Source: Rhynochetos jubatus
Lineage: Eukaryota > Chordata > Aves > Eurypygiformes > Rhynochetidae
NCBI GenBank assembly: GCA_027574665.1
Contig: CM050648.1
Span: 50,081,200 to 50,145,199, forward strand
Length of the DNA stretch: 64,000 nt
Direction of reading: 5' to 3'
Shown: positions 52,703-64,000 of the stretch, piece after piece
Position numbering within the stretch: the stretch's first letter is position 1
Layout: each line of letters opens with the position of its first letter
The notes under the pieces: generated by a model
What the model saw: only the letters and a program-made list of their open reading frames with translations
The model's database searches: none
What the model was told of the DNA's origin: nothing
Made by a program: the position numbers and the translations under genes

Positions 52703-55700
52703 GTGTATGCTTGTGTCTAAATGTGAAAAGCTAAGCACTGAAGTAGGAGTGTAGGGATGGGGGAAACAGGGGGAGGAGGGAAGTAGGCAAAATATATCTT
52801 GGTTTACCTGCTAGCCATTTTCCATAAATACTAACTTGGGGGTGTGGGGGGGAGGGCAGGGACAGAGTCAAATGACTTCTTATGTGCTGTTGTCAGGCTT
52901 GTAATGGTAGTGTTTACTAATGGTAAACAAAAGAACAGAGAGGAAGAAATAAATGTTGAATGAGATTTGAAAACAATTTTGGATGAAGGGAGTATTTACT
53001 GTGTATTAACATTGTGTGCTGCTTGTCTTGCAGTGAGAAGGGGTGGTGTGTTATGCCTGATGCGGTGTTACACGTTGAGAAAGCAGCAGCAGATTGTTTC
53101 TAAATTGTTTTAGTTTATATTGAAGCATTGAGATAGGTTGACAGAGGAGAAATTTTCAGTGTCTCTGATGGTCTATAGGGATGGAAAAAGAATTATTTGT
53201 ACATTACAGCCTTTCCTATACCATCCACCATGTAATTTTGATGTGGAATGAGGAGATTTTACAGCACTTACTTAAGGTTTTTCAGTAGTTTTTTGTAACC
53301 CGGGCCCCCATCTCTAAGTCCTTCGACTGAGATGTTCACTATGAATTTTGCTTTGGACAAGAGCTGGATTTCATCTCATCAACAGAGGCAAAAGGCTAGT
53401 GAGGCACGTGCACACCTATGCCTATTTAGTATTTCACTTACTGGAAGTTTTACATGCTGAAAACCTGATATTAATGTTTGGCATGACAATCTGAAATATT
53501 TCTTTGGAGAAAAAAGAAATCGGTGTTTAAACCACGCATGAATTCATTGTGTGAGAGATTGGTATTTAGATCGATTGTACTGCATTTTCTTTCCCCTAGT
53601 TTCTTTCTGCATGAAAACAATATGGAATAAAGCCTTTCTGATAGCCTTCCCTGCCTCCTTCGCAATGGACTGCTGGGTCACGGGAGCTCCTGCAGTACCA
53701 TATCTGTAACATTCCAAGGGGCCTGTGCTGTATCGCTCTCCTATTTTTAATAGATTCAAGCCTGTTTCTTTTACTGTCCATACCAGTTACTGCATGCAAG
53801 TTCTGACCCAAAGTGAAAGAGGAGGACAAGGAAAAGAAAATGTTGGGCGTTTAGAGAAAAAGACAGTCATACACAGTGATGGGCAGGAAGAGGCACGACT
53901 GAGTTTTGAAGTCAGAAAATGGTCTGGGTTGTGTAGTAAGTTATAGGACTTGTGGGAAAAATAAAGGAGAATCTGAGCGGAATGAGGAAAGGTCAGAAAC
54001 TAATTTTATTGTATGTGTTTCTTTCACAGCATTTTTTTTTTTAAATAATTTTGTTTGCTTTTTTGGTAAAAATACTTGCTGGGATTTTTTGCAAAGTGTT
54101 TCCAATAAGGTGAAACTGCTTTTTTGGGGGAAAAAATATTTAAATATTTTTGGTTTAGTGATTTTCACAAATTCTGTTGTTCATCGCTGGTTAATCAAAA
54201 TAAACAAGTAGGGGGAAGTAGGGACACGAGTAGCTTCTGGAAAGAGAAAGGAGAGATTTTTAGGGAAGAAAGACCAGAAGGAAAAAAAACCCAAACCTCA
54301 GCAAGAGAAAAGGTGCAAGTATGCAGAACACAATTACGAACAGAAAGAAATGGGAACAAGAGGATAGAAATAAGTTTTAACAGCAGAATTTGAACAGGAT
54401 TTTTAAAAGACAGGATAGGTAAATAGATTCTAAAATGCAGTATGCAGAGATCCGTGTGTAGCTGTGACATGTACAATCACCTCCTTACGAGACTGCCCCC
54501 CCCTAGAATACACTCTCATTTTAAAATACATGGAGTCCCAAGCAGCTGCCTTCAGCTCTTTATTATAATAAAAGCAGATGTTTTTCAAAATTCACCTCTG
54601 CCCACAACTAAGGGCAAGATTTTGCTCCCTCCATGTAAGCCTGGTTCATTAAAACTTCAGCATAACTGAGGCACCTGTTTTTTTAGTGAAGGGCACAAAA
54701 GGATGTCACTACAGAGAGGCAAATTACGCTCTACGCTGGCTAGGTGACAATCAGTGTATTGGTTGTTCCATGCTGCAGAAGGTTCTAAAGAGACCACATC
54801 TCCATACCCTTAGAGACAGCCTCTCTCTGGCTTATCTACACTTGCAAAAGGGAAAAGGTATTCATTTTCTTATTCACTTAATTCATTGCATTTATTAATT
54901 TAATTAACTCGGGTAGCCCCACCCCAGTTGAGAATGCATTATGTTTTTTTAAAAATACAGTACCATCATTCCATTTGCATTTATTTGTCGGGATCACTGG
55001 CTTTCTGCTCCTACCCCCAGTTATCTACCCAGGCTGGTGAAAGGGTAGCAAAGCACTTAGGCAGAGCAGTAGGTACTAACCTTTGGAGTCTGCTTTTGCT
55101 GAAAATACATTGATACCGAGCCCACACTCATTTAAAACCTATTCTAGGAGACATCGCTTTGTTCAGGCTATCTACCAGCTGAAGCAGCGGAGTCTTTGGC
55201 AACTAGCCTCTGGGTTATGTTTCTCTATCCTTTCACATTACTGTGGTCTGTGTTGGGGCTTGCAGCCTAACAGTGTATTTATTCCCTCTATCAGGAACGG
55301 TTCCTTGCTTTTAATTTAAATATGCATCTGAAGTGCGTCTCCCACGCATGAGAGATGCTGATCGTCTCAGATTAGAAGCCACGGACAGCACTCATGGCTG
55401 TAGGGCAGATAGATAAGAGCATGAACAAGGTAGAGCAGAGAAGAACACTGTAGCACAGAAGCCCTATCCACACATATAGTACAGCTGATAATTAAAGGGA
55501 ATTAATTCAGGGATGGAGAAAGTAAGTGCATTGTAATGATGCTTAACTTGGTGTTTGGCCCAGTGCGATTCTTTGTTTAGCATTTCCTGACTCGGGTTCC
55601 AGGAAGAGTAGGCTGTAGGAACATAAGAATCCCCACATACTATGTTCATCTTATCTCAGGGAAGTTATTATGCCCTCATTACTAATCTACACAATGCAAA

Positions 55701-57106
55701 AACCCAAGTAGGATTCTCTTTAGAGGTTTCAATTATTTCACTCCAGACCCCTGTTAGGAATGCAAGACAATCCCATAGGATCACGTTCTGGTGAGAACAG
55801 AGATTAAATGACCAGTCCTGAAAATCAAACCTGCAATATATTACTCAACCTTCAAGTTGAAATAATGAGATTTTACAGGAATTTGCTCTTTGTTTTAAGA
55901 TCATCTTCACAGCTCACTTTTCTCCCACCTTTGACACTTCCTTTAAATGGCTTTGTGCTTCATCACTATTGATCCAGCTTTAAATTTTTGGAATGCTACC
56001 TCCGTATAAAGGAAGCAAATGGAAACCTTCTGTAACGGTTAGAAGTGTATGTTTTAAGAGCATTCTGAGTTGTGAATTTTCATGCTTACATGTTCAAAAA
56101 GCTATATGGTGTATTTACACTTCTGAAATGGAGTTGAAAAAATATGTCCCTAACAATGGGGCTTTGTTAGCATAGAAAGCTTTTAATACAACATGCTTAA
56201 TACAATAAGGGCTTTTCAGAAACAGGTTTGTAACAATCTTTAAAATCAGAGATATATTGTAGCTAGCTATCAGATCAGGAAACTGCAAGGTAGGTGTATC
56301 TATAGGGTGCCTAGATGTCTTTCCAAAGTTGAAACTCTTCTCACTGAACACCTGGGGTATGACCATACAGGTGTCTGTGCACTGTGGCTATAACTAAAGC
56401 AGCCTTCTCCATCCATCATTCGTAATACTGAATTTTTAATTAATAAGGAAGCAAAGAAACTTACTGCTAATTTAACTTAATACTGAATTTTCATTAAATT
56501 ATGATAAAGTAATTTGTACCTATTAAAACTTCTCTTTATTGTCCTCATGCTATTTCCACTGCCTGATTCTTTTGCCGTAGTCTTTGTACTTAGATTTAAG
56601 GTGTTTGAACGGGTGTTTCTGCTTGCCTTGTCCCTAATGAGGAATAGCCATTCCTTTCCTATTCCCAGTCCTTTTTACTTCCATAGTCAGCACAACACAT
56701 TGGGGTATTCATGGAGAGAATTGAGACACTCTTGTGGGTGTTAGCCACAGTGAATGCATTAATTTTAGATTTTTTTTAGATGTTACTGGGTCAGAGAGGT
56801 ACCAATGTCTAGTAGAGCTGCGGAATAATTGTACAGGTTTTATCAGTGTTTTGTCAGTGATGACAGTGAGTTCAGAATATCTGAATATGATGCTAGCCAA
56901 GATTACATGGCCTCTCAAGACCATTTTGCCCAGTGCAAAATTCATACCTCTTTTTAGTGAATTAAACCATTTACTTAACATTTTGTGACTAATAATTAGT
57001 TGCCCCTGGGGTAGTTAAGTGTCCCTGCTTTACAGTCATGAAAACTAGGGCAAGAAATAATTGGATCAGCAGTTGCTTCCCATCCTGTTCAAAAGGGACC
57101 TGGCCT
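52703..57106. other. Last-intron DNA, no exon recognised
   Basis: I looked for a terminal exon starting with an Asn-His codon pair after an acceptor and saw none. Visible features include G-rich runs at 52836-52857 and a perfect 20-bp AT palindrome at 54132-54151 (AAAAATATTT/AAATATTTTT). Around 57020-57055 there is a weak MIR-like fragment. Other open frames are short and unconvincing. Confidence 0.55.
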
Positions 57107-57515
57107 GAGTGATTCACGCCCTTGCTGCTTCCCGTCTGGACTCCATCAGCGCAGAATACCTGGGCATGCAGCCATCAGTCCGTAGGACGTTCCAGCTAGC
57201 GCAGAGAGCCGCAGCACTGTTCCTCAGTAGCAAGGGAGACCAGGAGCATATTCAACCTGCTCTCTTGCTGTCTGCGCTGCCTTCCTGCGTTTGTCCAGTT
57301 GTGCTCGAAGACTCAGTCCTTAATGTTCTTGGCAGACTGGGTCCAGCACACCTCAGAGGTCACCTGAACAGTTCTGCCCACTCGGTAACAACGCAGCAGC
57401 TGACAGCCCTGCTTTGTGGGTGTTTTTCTTCAAGGGCTGAAGCTTGTTTTCACAGGAGCTAGAACTTTCTCACAGCCTGGCCTGGGAGCGTAGAACAGAA
57501 TTCCACAGCAGTTAA
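57107..57515 (+). mobile_element. L2-clade LINE reverse-transcriptase C-terminal remnant
   Basis: From 57109 a plus frame is open for ~118 codons. It reads VIHALAASRLD, then AEYLGMQPSVRRTFQLAQRA, HIQPALLLSALPS and VLGRLGPAHLRGHL. These follow, in order, the conserved end of L2-type RT proteins (H..V.SRLDYCN.LY.GLP...I..LQ.VQN.AAR; HI.P.L..LHWLP; L.GL.P.YL...L). After a frame change, 57471-57509 gives RTFSQPGLGA-stop-NRIP, matching the terminal .AFS..AP.LWN.LP block with the Trp codon changed to TAG. Residues such as LDYCN and LHWLP have decayed. It is distinct from avian CR1, whose C-terminus is different. No 3' UTR or ends were recognised. It is a dead, old insertion. Confidence 0.8.
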
Positions 57516-58649
57516 GTGTTGCCGTGAATGTCCTCACCTTAGGCTTTTAAGAGTAGGGTGGTAGGGTGCACCTAGATGTGCCAGAGGCTCCTTTCTCTCA
57601 CATAACCATGTACCTGCATGTAGATTTATAAACCTTCCCCAAAACCCCAACCCACAACAACAGAGCTCTTCCAAAATGAAATACACAGTTCCTTCCCCAG
57701 GGAAAGGATGAAAGAAAGAATGAAGCACTCATAGCAGATGTTACTCATGTCGCTTAAAACAGCAGGAGAACATTCTCAGCTCCCAGTGCAAGCAGCTGAA
57801 GCAGAGCGGGGCAGCAGCAGTGTAGAAGAGTCTCCAGAAGTTTTATGTATCTTTACGTGCGTCCCTCTCTGGATGTCCGGTTTTAACGTTTTCACGGTCC
57901 AAGGTTAACACTGTTGAAACTAATCTTCCAGTTTCTTCCTCGTTTCTTTAAGGGTTAAGCTTTCCAAAGATCTCTGCATTGTAAAATGCTCCCAAAGATC
58001 TCAACATTCTAAAATGGCCTTTTAAATATTCTTGACCAGAGCCGGAGCAGAACTAAGCAAGCTCTAGGCTAGTTCAAGAACTGAAAGACTTGACTGGGCC
58101 TTTAGTGGAGAAAGTAGCAGAGCTGGGATTCAAGCACTATATTCTCTCATTTGGGGAAATTAACCTGGACTAGGGGTGTCTCCCTGTGGCACAGTCCTTC
58201 TAGGGGCCAGCTGGGAAAGAGATTGGTGTGGGAGTGGCGTGAGCCATAGCGGCAGTGGCACCACTACCTCCATATAGGTTTGTTTTGCAAAGGCCTCTAC
58301 AGTAGTTGAGTTTGTGCATCATGCAGGTCCCAAGGCCGAGCCTTCCATGACAGCAGGAGACCATGAATAATTTATACTCTTTACACAAAAACAGGGACAA
58401 AACTTTCAAACCTGCAGGTAAAGTTAGATTTTCAAGGATGTTTTCTTCACAAAGAAGAAGCCTCAAAACATTTTTTTAAAGCGAAATTAGAGATTAGCTC
58501 TGGCATTTCTAGGTCCCCAAACTCTTAGGGTGAGGAGTGGAACATAGATGCTGGCTTTCTAGGCCCCAAAGGCCAGGAGCCAGCAGGGAATAACTTTGTC
58601 AGCTCTTCTTAAAAGGAAGCCTACCTGAAATCCAATTAACAATCAAAGC
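57516..58649. other. Last-intron DNA, possible MIR fragment
   Basis: Around 58095-58150, 'agtagcagagctgggattcaagcactatattctc' resembles the inverted tRNA-like half of MIR. The 10-mer CCAAAGATCT occurs at 57963 and 57992. Nothing else was recognised. Confidence 0.4.
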
Positions 58650-58790
58650 TTTAGGCCAACATTTTCAAACTCAATGGCCTATTTCTGAGAGGGTGCTGAG
58701 CACCTCCAGCTGCAGTTGAGGCCAGTGCAAGATGCTGGTGCTGAGTACATCTGGAAATCAGGTCATAAATGCCTGAAGTTAAGAACCTTG
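58650..58790. repeat. Palindromic ancient interspersed repeat (MITE-like fossil)
   Basis: Left arm 58677-58704 (CCTATTTCTGAGAGGGTGCTGAGCACC) and right arm 58737-58764 (GGTGCTGAGTACATCTGG then AAATCAGG) are imperfect reverse complements. The pattern 'gattttcagaggtgctgagcaccy...' is common in amniote genomes as a palindromic repeat; here it is heavily mutated. The family name is not recalled with certainty. Confidence 0.5.
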
Positions 58791-58929
58791 GTAAAAGCAT
58801 AGATGCTGAGCTGCCACAGCCTTGTTTAAGGTTTCAGCAAAACACTTGTGATGCCTAAATAAACCACACTGAGTAATGTTGGCCTTAGTCCTTAGCAGGC
58901 AGTCAGGTTGCTTTTGTCAGAGCAAATGC

Positions 58930-59120
58930 CTAGAAGCCAGGTGAGCTGGATTCAGTTGGGGGGGTCTGGTACTAACTTTCTCCACTTACCCATGCATGCC
59001 CTCTATCTCATGAGTGAGGATGATGATAATATGTGTACCAGAGGTACTAGCATTGTAATTAATGCTTATGTTTTGAGGGAACTAGCTAGAGCTGCATGCA
59101 TTGCAAGTATTATTAGTTTG
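58930..59120 (+). repeat. MIR SINE, nearly full length
   Basis: Segments occur in MIR order: 'gtactaactttctccacttacc', 'ccctctatctcatgagtgaggatgatgataatatgtgtaccagaggt', 'attgtaattaatgcttatgttttgaggg', and a 3' end 'gcattgcaagtattattag' like the MIR terminus (ataagtgctaagtattatt). It is the best-preserved MIR in the window. Confidence 0.6.
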
Positions 59121-62100
59121 AGTGCTTTTTTTCCTGAACCCTTACTGTACTTTCTGTTGCAGATAGATACGTGGATGTTAGTGCGCACCAGTATGTGCAT
59201 TGGGTCTTTTTCCATGTCTTCCAAGACTTAAAAAATTCAGGCTTGTGTTCCTGAGGCTCAAGACTGCTTTCCCTAGAAGGGAGAATTATTCTTCGCAAAT
59301 TTTCTCAAAAAGGCGATCAAGACAAGCGTGGTGGAGGCAGGCGTACATTAGCTCTTTAAGGACATACCTTCAAAGTGTTTCCCCTACAAGTCCTTTGCTT
59401 CAATGTCAAACAAAGTTTAAATACCAAAAAAAACCCCAACTTTGAATTCCCTTCCAGTGCCCCTTCCCTCCTGGGGATTGAGGGGTGTTACAGCCATATT
59501 AGGTTTTCATGCAGTAATTCTTTTCTAAATAAGAAATTTCCAGGTTTGGAGCTTGTGAGTTCACCCGCCTTTGGTTGGCCTATTCAAATGTAAACACTCC
59601 CTGTGGGTACTTCATTAGTTCATGAATATTTATAGCACATTGCTAAGCCCACCAAGCCCAAAGTGCCACAGTTTTTCAGGAACCGTTTTGATTTCACTAA
59701 ACAGTGCTTGACAAAGGTGGGCTGAGTATTAACAGTTCTTACTCGCCTCCACATACTCCATATACTTGTAAGTCTACATAGGACAGTCAGCATGTGAAAC
59801 TTTACACCCTTTTTCCTGTAAATAAGCAGGAAACAATGTGTTCATAATGTCTCTCATGCATTCCCTGAGAGAAAGTTTCTTAAATTTCTGGAGCAAATGA
59901 ATCATAATTATGTGTTTGATTTTTCAGATGCTTTAGTGATATTATTGATGAAATTACAGAAATAATGTGCAAGAATAGTGTAGAAGTTAAGTGATTAATA
60001 TTGCTTTTATATAAACCATTTCATTCTTGAAAAGAATTTCAGACCTAAGGAACTGTAAAATGGCGAAGGATTGGAAGCTAAATATACTGTCCAAAGTAAG
60101 TACCGAACTACCCCCACAAAGTACCCATACAAAAATAAGCAAAACTGTATAAACCTTCCCTTTCAAGGGGGATACAGTAATACCCAAATGTGTATGTCCT
60201 TGAATATATACCCCTATTTTGCCTACTCCTTCCTGTTTATGCTCTTGTGTGCCTGGATTCTTTCTGTAAAATAAAGGTATCTTTTCCAAAAAATCAGTAG
60301 GATCCAAAAAGAAGGTTAAACTGTACTTTGGATCTGTTCTCCTTACTGTCTTGGATGGTCAACATTAAATAGATTCTGCAGAATCAGGTAATATAGGACA
60401 GTCTGTAATCCTTGTGACTGCAAAGACTGTGTGATGCAAACATCGTAAGGGAACTTTGTCGTCTCCAGTCTGAAAGCAGCATGAAACCATGGCTATCAGA
60501 AGATAAGCTCCACTGTTCCTTTAGGTGTTTAAGTGTTGACTCTGAAACATATCAGTGATGTTACATGTCAGCATTAACGTCATGATTTCGGATTGTTTTA
60601 GCGAATGGAACAGCGAGGTGTGCGAGATTTCAGCCTAAAGAAGCACATCAGAAGTTGCGGCAGAAAGGCAAGTGCACAGAAAGGCAGAAGAAGGGAATGA
60701 AAGGCAAGGGACTAGAAGAGAAGTAGAAAGCAGATTATGGGGCAAAGAAAGAAACAAGGTATAAATATTAGTGCTTTATGCTTAGGAAGGCGAACATTTT
60801 TCTGCTGAGTGATGCTGATAATAATGATAAGGCACTTATAAAAATAAATCATTATAATAATAAGGGGAAGTTCAGTTATTACATAAAGGCCAGTTTCTAA
60901 CCTCAGTCCTCCTAGAAACGTCACTGTAGAAACTGTGTACCTCCGTCCGCTGTGAACATCAGGGAGTCCTGTTGTAGATTGAGGGCAGGGAAAGCAGTAA
61001 ATGTATTCCCTGACCCACAAATAATCATTAGAAATGGAATTCTGCCCTTTGCAGAAAATGAGGTTTTATCATCTGTGCCCTGAATGTTTCAGGCTACACC
61101 TTGCCATTAGTCAGATCAGTTGGCTCATACACCTGGAGTAAGCAGAAGAAATAAGCACTCTGTTTGCATTTGAATAATTTCCCAGGTAGATCAGCTCCCT
61201 TAATTGTCCATCCATTAATTTCTTGCTAATGTAGTTGATATCGATGACTGATTTTCTGTGCTAAACAGGAAGCACCACTCCTTCATTCTAGGACGCATTC
61301 CTTCCTACAACTGCCCTGCTGTTAGCTACCAGTAACTGCCATTATATTATCTTTCATCTGGCCCAGAGCTGACAACAGATGGCCATCTCCAGGGCTGCCA
61401 TCAGTGTGACTTTATGAAGCATCCAGCTATGGTGTACTGAGGAGCTTCATGGCCAGTTCTGCAAATCTGCCTCCCTTCCCCCCACCCCACGGCTGGCCCC
61501 CCCTTATCCCCACGAATAAGCTCCTCTTTCCTGGCTCCGCTCTCCACCGATCCTGTCATTTCCCAGTGAGCGATGGCACAGTGTTATGACTGAAAGTTTG
61601 CTCCTCAAGATCTGCCCCCTCTTCCCTCCACGGCACTGGCCCCTGTATACCCCAGCATCCTCACCCCTCCGTGGTTTCGGTGTGCCAGAGCATAGGTAGA
61701 GGGGCTCAGTAGCAACAAACCTGCCACCTCTTCAGAGCTGTAGTCTGAACCCAACCTTCTTCCCTCGCAGAGCGTTGCTCAGTAGCCCCAAATCTCCTCA
61801 AGCTGTAGGCATTTGGAGAGAGGGGGGATGTTTCTTCTTTGTTTTTTTAATGTTCCAAACCAAGATTGAGTATATTAAGTGTGAAGGAAGCTAAAATATC
61901 GATTAGAGACCCAAAGTGGAGAAAAGTATAAAATTCACAAGCACCCTGATTCCATTGACACGTTAGATCTTTTGGAAAAGCTCTTTCAACTATGTGGCTG
62001 CTGTGCATTTTGGAGAAAGATATATTGTTTGCTCTTGACAGAGTTTTCTAAAGCAAGGTACCTCCAGAGCTGAACCCGTATTTTAAGAGAAATTCACATT

Positions 62101-64000
62101 TGTATCCTTTATTGTGATATTTGCAGCAAGTCTACAGCTAGTAACAGTCTCTGCCCCCAAGCTATAAAGGAGTAAGGCTCCATTGTTGGAGAGAGAGCAG
62201 CCTTCTGTGTGAAAGGCTGAGATGTGGTAGGCAAGATGAATAGTGCTTAAAAGCAGTGCTTGCGGTGCTGTCATTTAGAACAGGAACACTGAGGATTTAA
62301 ACGAAAGTGAAAGGCATGGTAAATGAATCCTTTAAAACTGGTCAAATTTTCAGCTGCCTAAAATAACAAGTTTTCTCCATTGATAGGTTCATTGAGTAGG
62401 AGGAAAGTTGGGAGGGGATGAATTCCCCTAGGGAGGAGGTGCAGATAGTTTGTGAAAACAAGGTGTGGTCAGTGATTCATAAAGACACACATCCAGGAAA
62501 CTCCAGTAAACAGCAGTCTTGGCTCAAAAGTGGTGAATTTGCTGCTTTTGTTTTTCTTTTTTGTATTTCTGTGTTTTCTATCTCTTTTTTTTTTCGGGGG
62601 TGGTGGGGAGAGCGTGATTGCTTCATTCCAAACATTAGTCAAAAGGACTCAGATGCAGATGGTTACACAACTGGAGCTGTTCATTACAAAACCCCAACCA
62701 GGAGGAACAGCTTTTAGGTTTAGCTTTTCTACCCGTTATTGGGACCAGGTTCACCGTGCTTTGATCAAACTGAGGCTGAAGAATGATTTTGGGTGGAAAA
62801 AGAGAGTATTTGCAGGCTCTCGTGATTTTTTTTTTTTTTAGCTTGAACTTCCTTTGTGTTCAAAGCTGAAATTGAGTGTCCTCCACCCTGTTAACAAGGG
62901 AAGACAGAAAGAGACGATTCAGTTCTTGTGAACCACTACTGCTGAGTTCCACACGTTTCTACACGCAGCTTTAGTTGTTTGTCTGTATTGTTACAGTCTC
63001 ATTTTGCAGCGGAATCGCTAGACGCAAGCACTGATCGTGGGTGCGTAAATCTGCTTGGGGATGCTCTGTGTCAATGAATACTCTGCTTCCCCCCGTACTT
63101 GGTGTGTAGAGACATGTGCTGTGTAGTATAAAGAACCTGTGATACTGTTAAATATTAGTGGTGCATTTTGCTTTGCTTTGCGCTTGTGAAGGTGAAAGGT
63201 GATTGTGCAGGAAAATGGAACAGTATATTTGCTGTGAGACAGGCACTAAGAACTCGCTCCCATGCTCAGTTATAATTCATGACTGTACTGGTGGGAAGCC
63301 CTTATCCCTCTGTGGAGTTAATGCATCTCTACTGTAGCCTGCTGAGAGCACCCTGTGTCCCCTCCCACCATCTGTGCATTCACTTGCGTGCTTTCTCTCT
63401 CTCTCTTTACTGTGAGATCTCTTGGTGTTAAAACTGTCAGACTACTACTGCCTGGTAAAGGTGGCTTTATGATGTGCATTCATGTTGAATTGTCATTTAA
63501 AGGGTGAGGAGGTAAGAAAGGGATACGTTACCGTTTGTTTTAGGCTCTTGTTAGAAAATGCTGACGAGCAAATAGACAGAAAGGTATATTTGTTAGTTCA
63601 GACATCTTTGAACAGTGTGTAGAAATTGCCACAATGTAGGGTAAGAGCTATTAATGGCAAATGCATCTTTGTTCCCAACCTGGGCATATTTCGCTGTTTG
63701 TTGGTACAGTGGATCTCTGTTTCTCCATGTCAAGATCTGAACCAATGCCATTGTAAATTAAATAATGTTTATTTACCCATCAGATGCCTTAGCTGACAAC
63801 TGTTCTATTTTCTACAAGTTGATCTCCTCTTTTAGCTGAAAAGCTCTCTTGCAGGTTGCAAGTTAATTGCTTCTCTGCTACCTGAGACTTGAAATTCATG
63901 CGACCGAGTGCTATAAGCTAGCACGATCTTATTTTAATAGGTAGTATACGAAGATTTTTTATTATTATTATTGCTGTAAGGCACTGTCAGAAGACCGGTG
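59121..64000. other. Last-intron DNA to window end, no exon recognised
   Basis: No terminal exon, poly-A site or transposon was recognised. 60816-60866 is AT-rich with ATAATAATG / CATTATAATAAT inverted pieces. 61460-61690 is C/T-rich. 62585-62594 (T-run then GGGGGTGGTGGGG) and 62827-62839 (T13) are simple tracts. A short (CT)n lies near 63396-63407. Sequence ends in intron. Confidence 0.55.

Noticed and set aside
52289-64000. Terminal ZNF423 exon
   Set aside because: No acceptor followed by an Asn-His-Thr-like codon run and an early stop was found by eye; it probably lies beyond the window.

Overview
The window looks like avian (bird) nuclear DNA. Interspersed repeats are sparse. The young-looking ones are short CR1 LINE 3' ends (26016-26119, 26973-27054, 52617-52702), and there is a background of very old MIR/L2/L3-like fossils. 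I cannot name the species; a turtle or crocodilian is a less likely alternative.

The only protein-coding sequence I can support is two exons on the + strand, 49347-49478 (132 bp) and 52173-52288 (116 bp). They encode the last three C2H2 zinc fingers of a ZNF423-type protein (also called OAZ/Ebfaz; paralogue ZNF521). Both have canonical splice sites and their phases agree (1-1, then 1-0). The second exon stops inside the final finger, after its two cysteines, so the terminal exon carrying the last histidines, stop codon and 3' UTR must lie beyond base 64000. The large exon with the first ~27 fingers must lie upstream of base 1. The window is therefore almost entirely intron: 1-49346 (end of a long intron), 49479-52172 (2,694 bp) and 52289-64000 (start of an intron longer than 11.7 kb).

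Region by region. 1-3000 holds, on the minus strand, a decayed DIRS-like (tyrosine-recombinase retrotransposon) reverse transcriptase spread over several frames, then a MIR-like SINE fossil. 3000-12600 is unremarkable intron with short tracts. 12600-16450 is unique sequence rich in homeodomain/POU-like motifs, with a striking 21-bp palindrome, and is a candidate cluster of conserved enhancers. 19888-20095 is a 208-bp MITE-like hairpin. 25600-28100 holds CR1 and L3-like fossils. 37570-38070 is an intronic CpG island. 40041-40155 is a perfect (CTATT)23 = (ATTCT)23 microsatellite. 45000-48700 has MIR/L2 fossils, several short perfect inverted and direct repeats, a possible 72-bp in-frame cassette exon, and a CpG-enriched stretch. 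After the second exon come a CR1 fragment, an L2-like LINE reverse-transcriptase remnant (57107-57515), a palindromic repeat fossil and a full-length-looking MIR (58930-59120).

The two exons belong to a nuclear transcription factor that partners EBF proteins and BMP-activated SMADs; in mammals its last fingers are reported to contact EBF. Everything else is either regulatory DNA awaiting comparative evidence or transposon debris. The strongest unexpected findings are the DIRS relic, the L2 relic, the phase-compatible hidden exon and the long hairpin.
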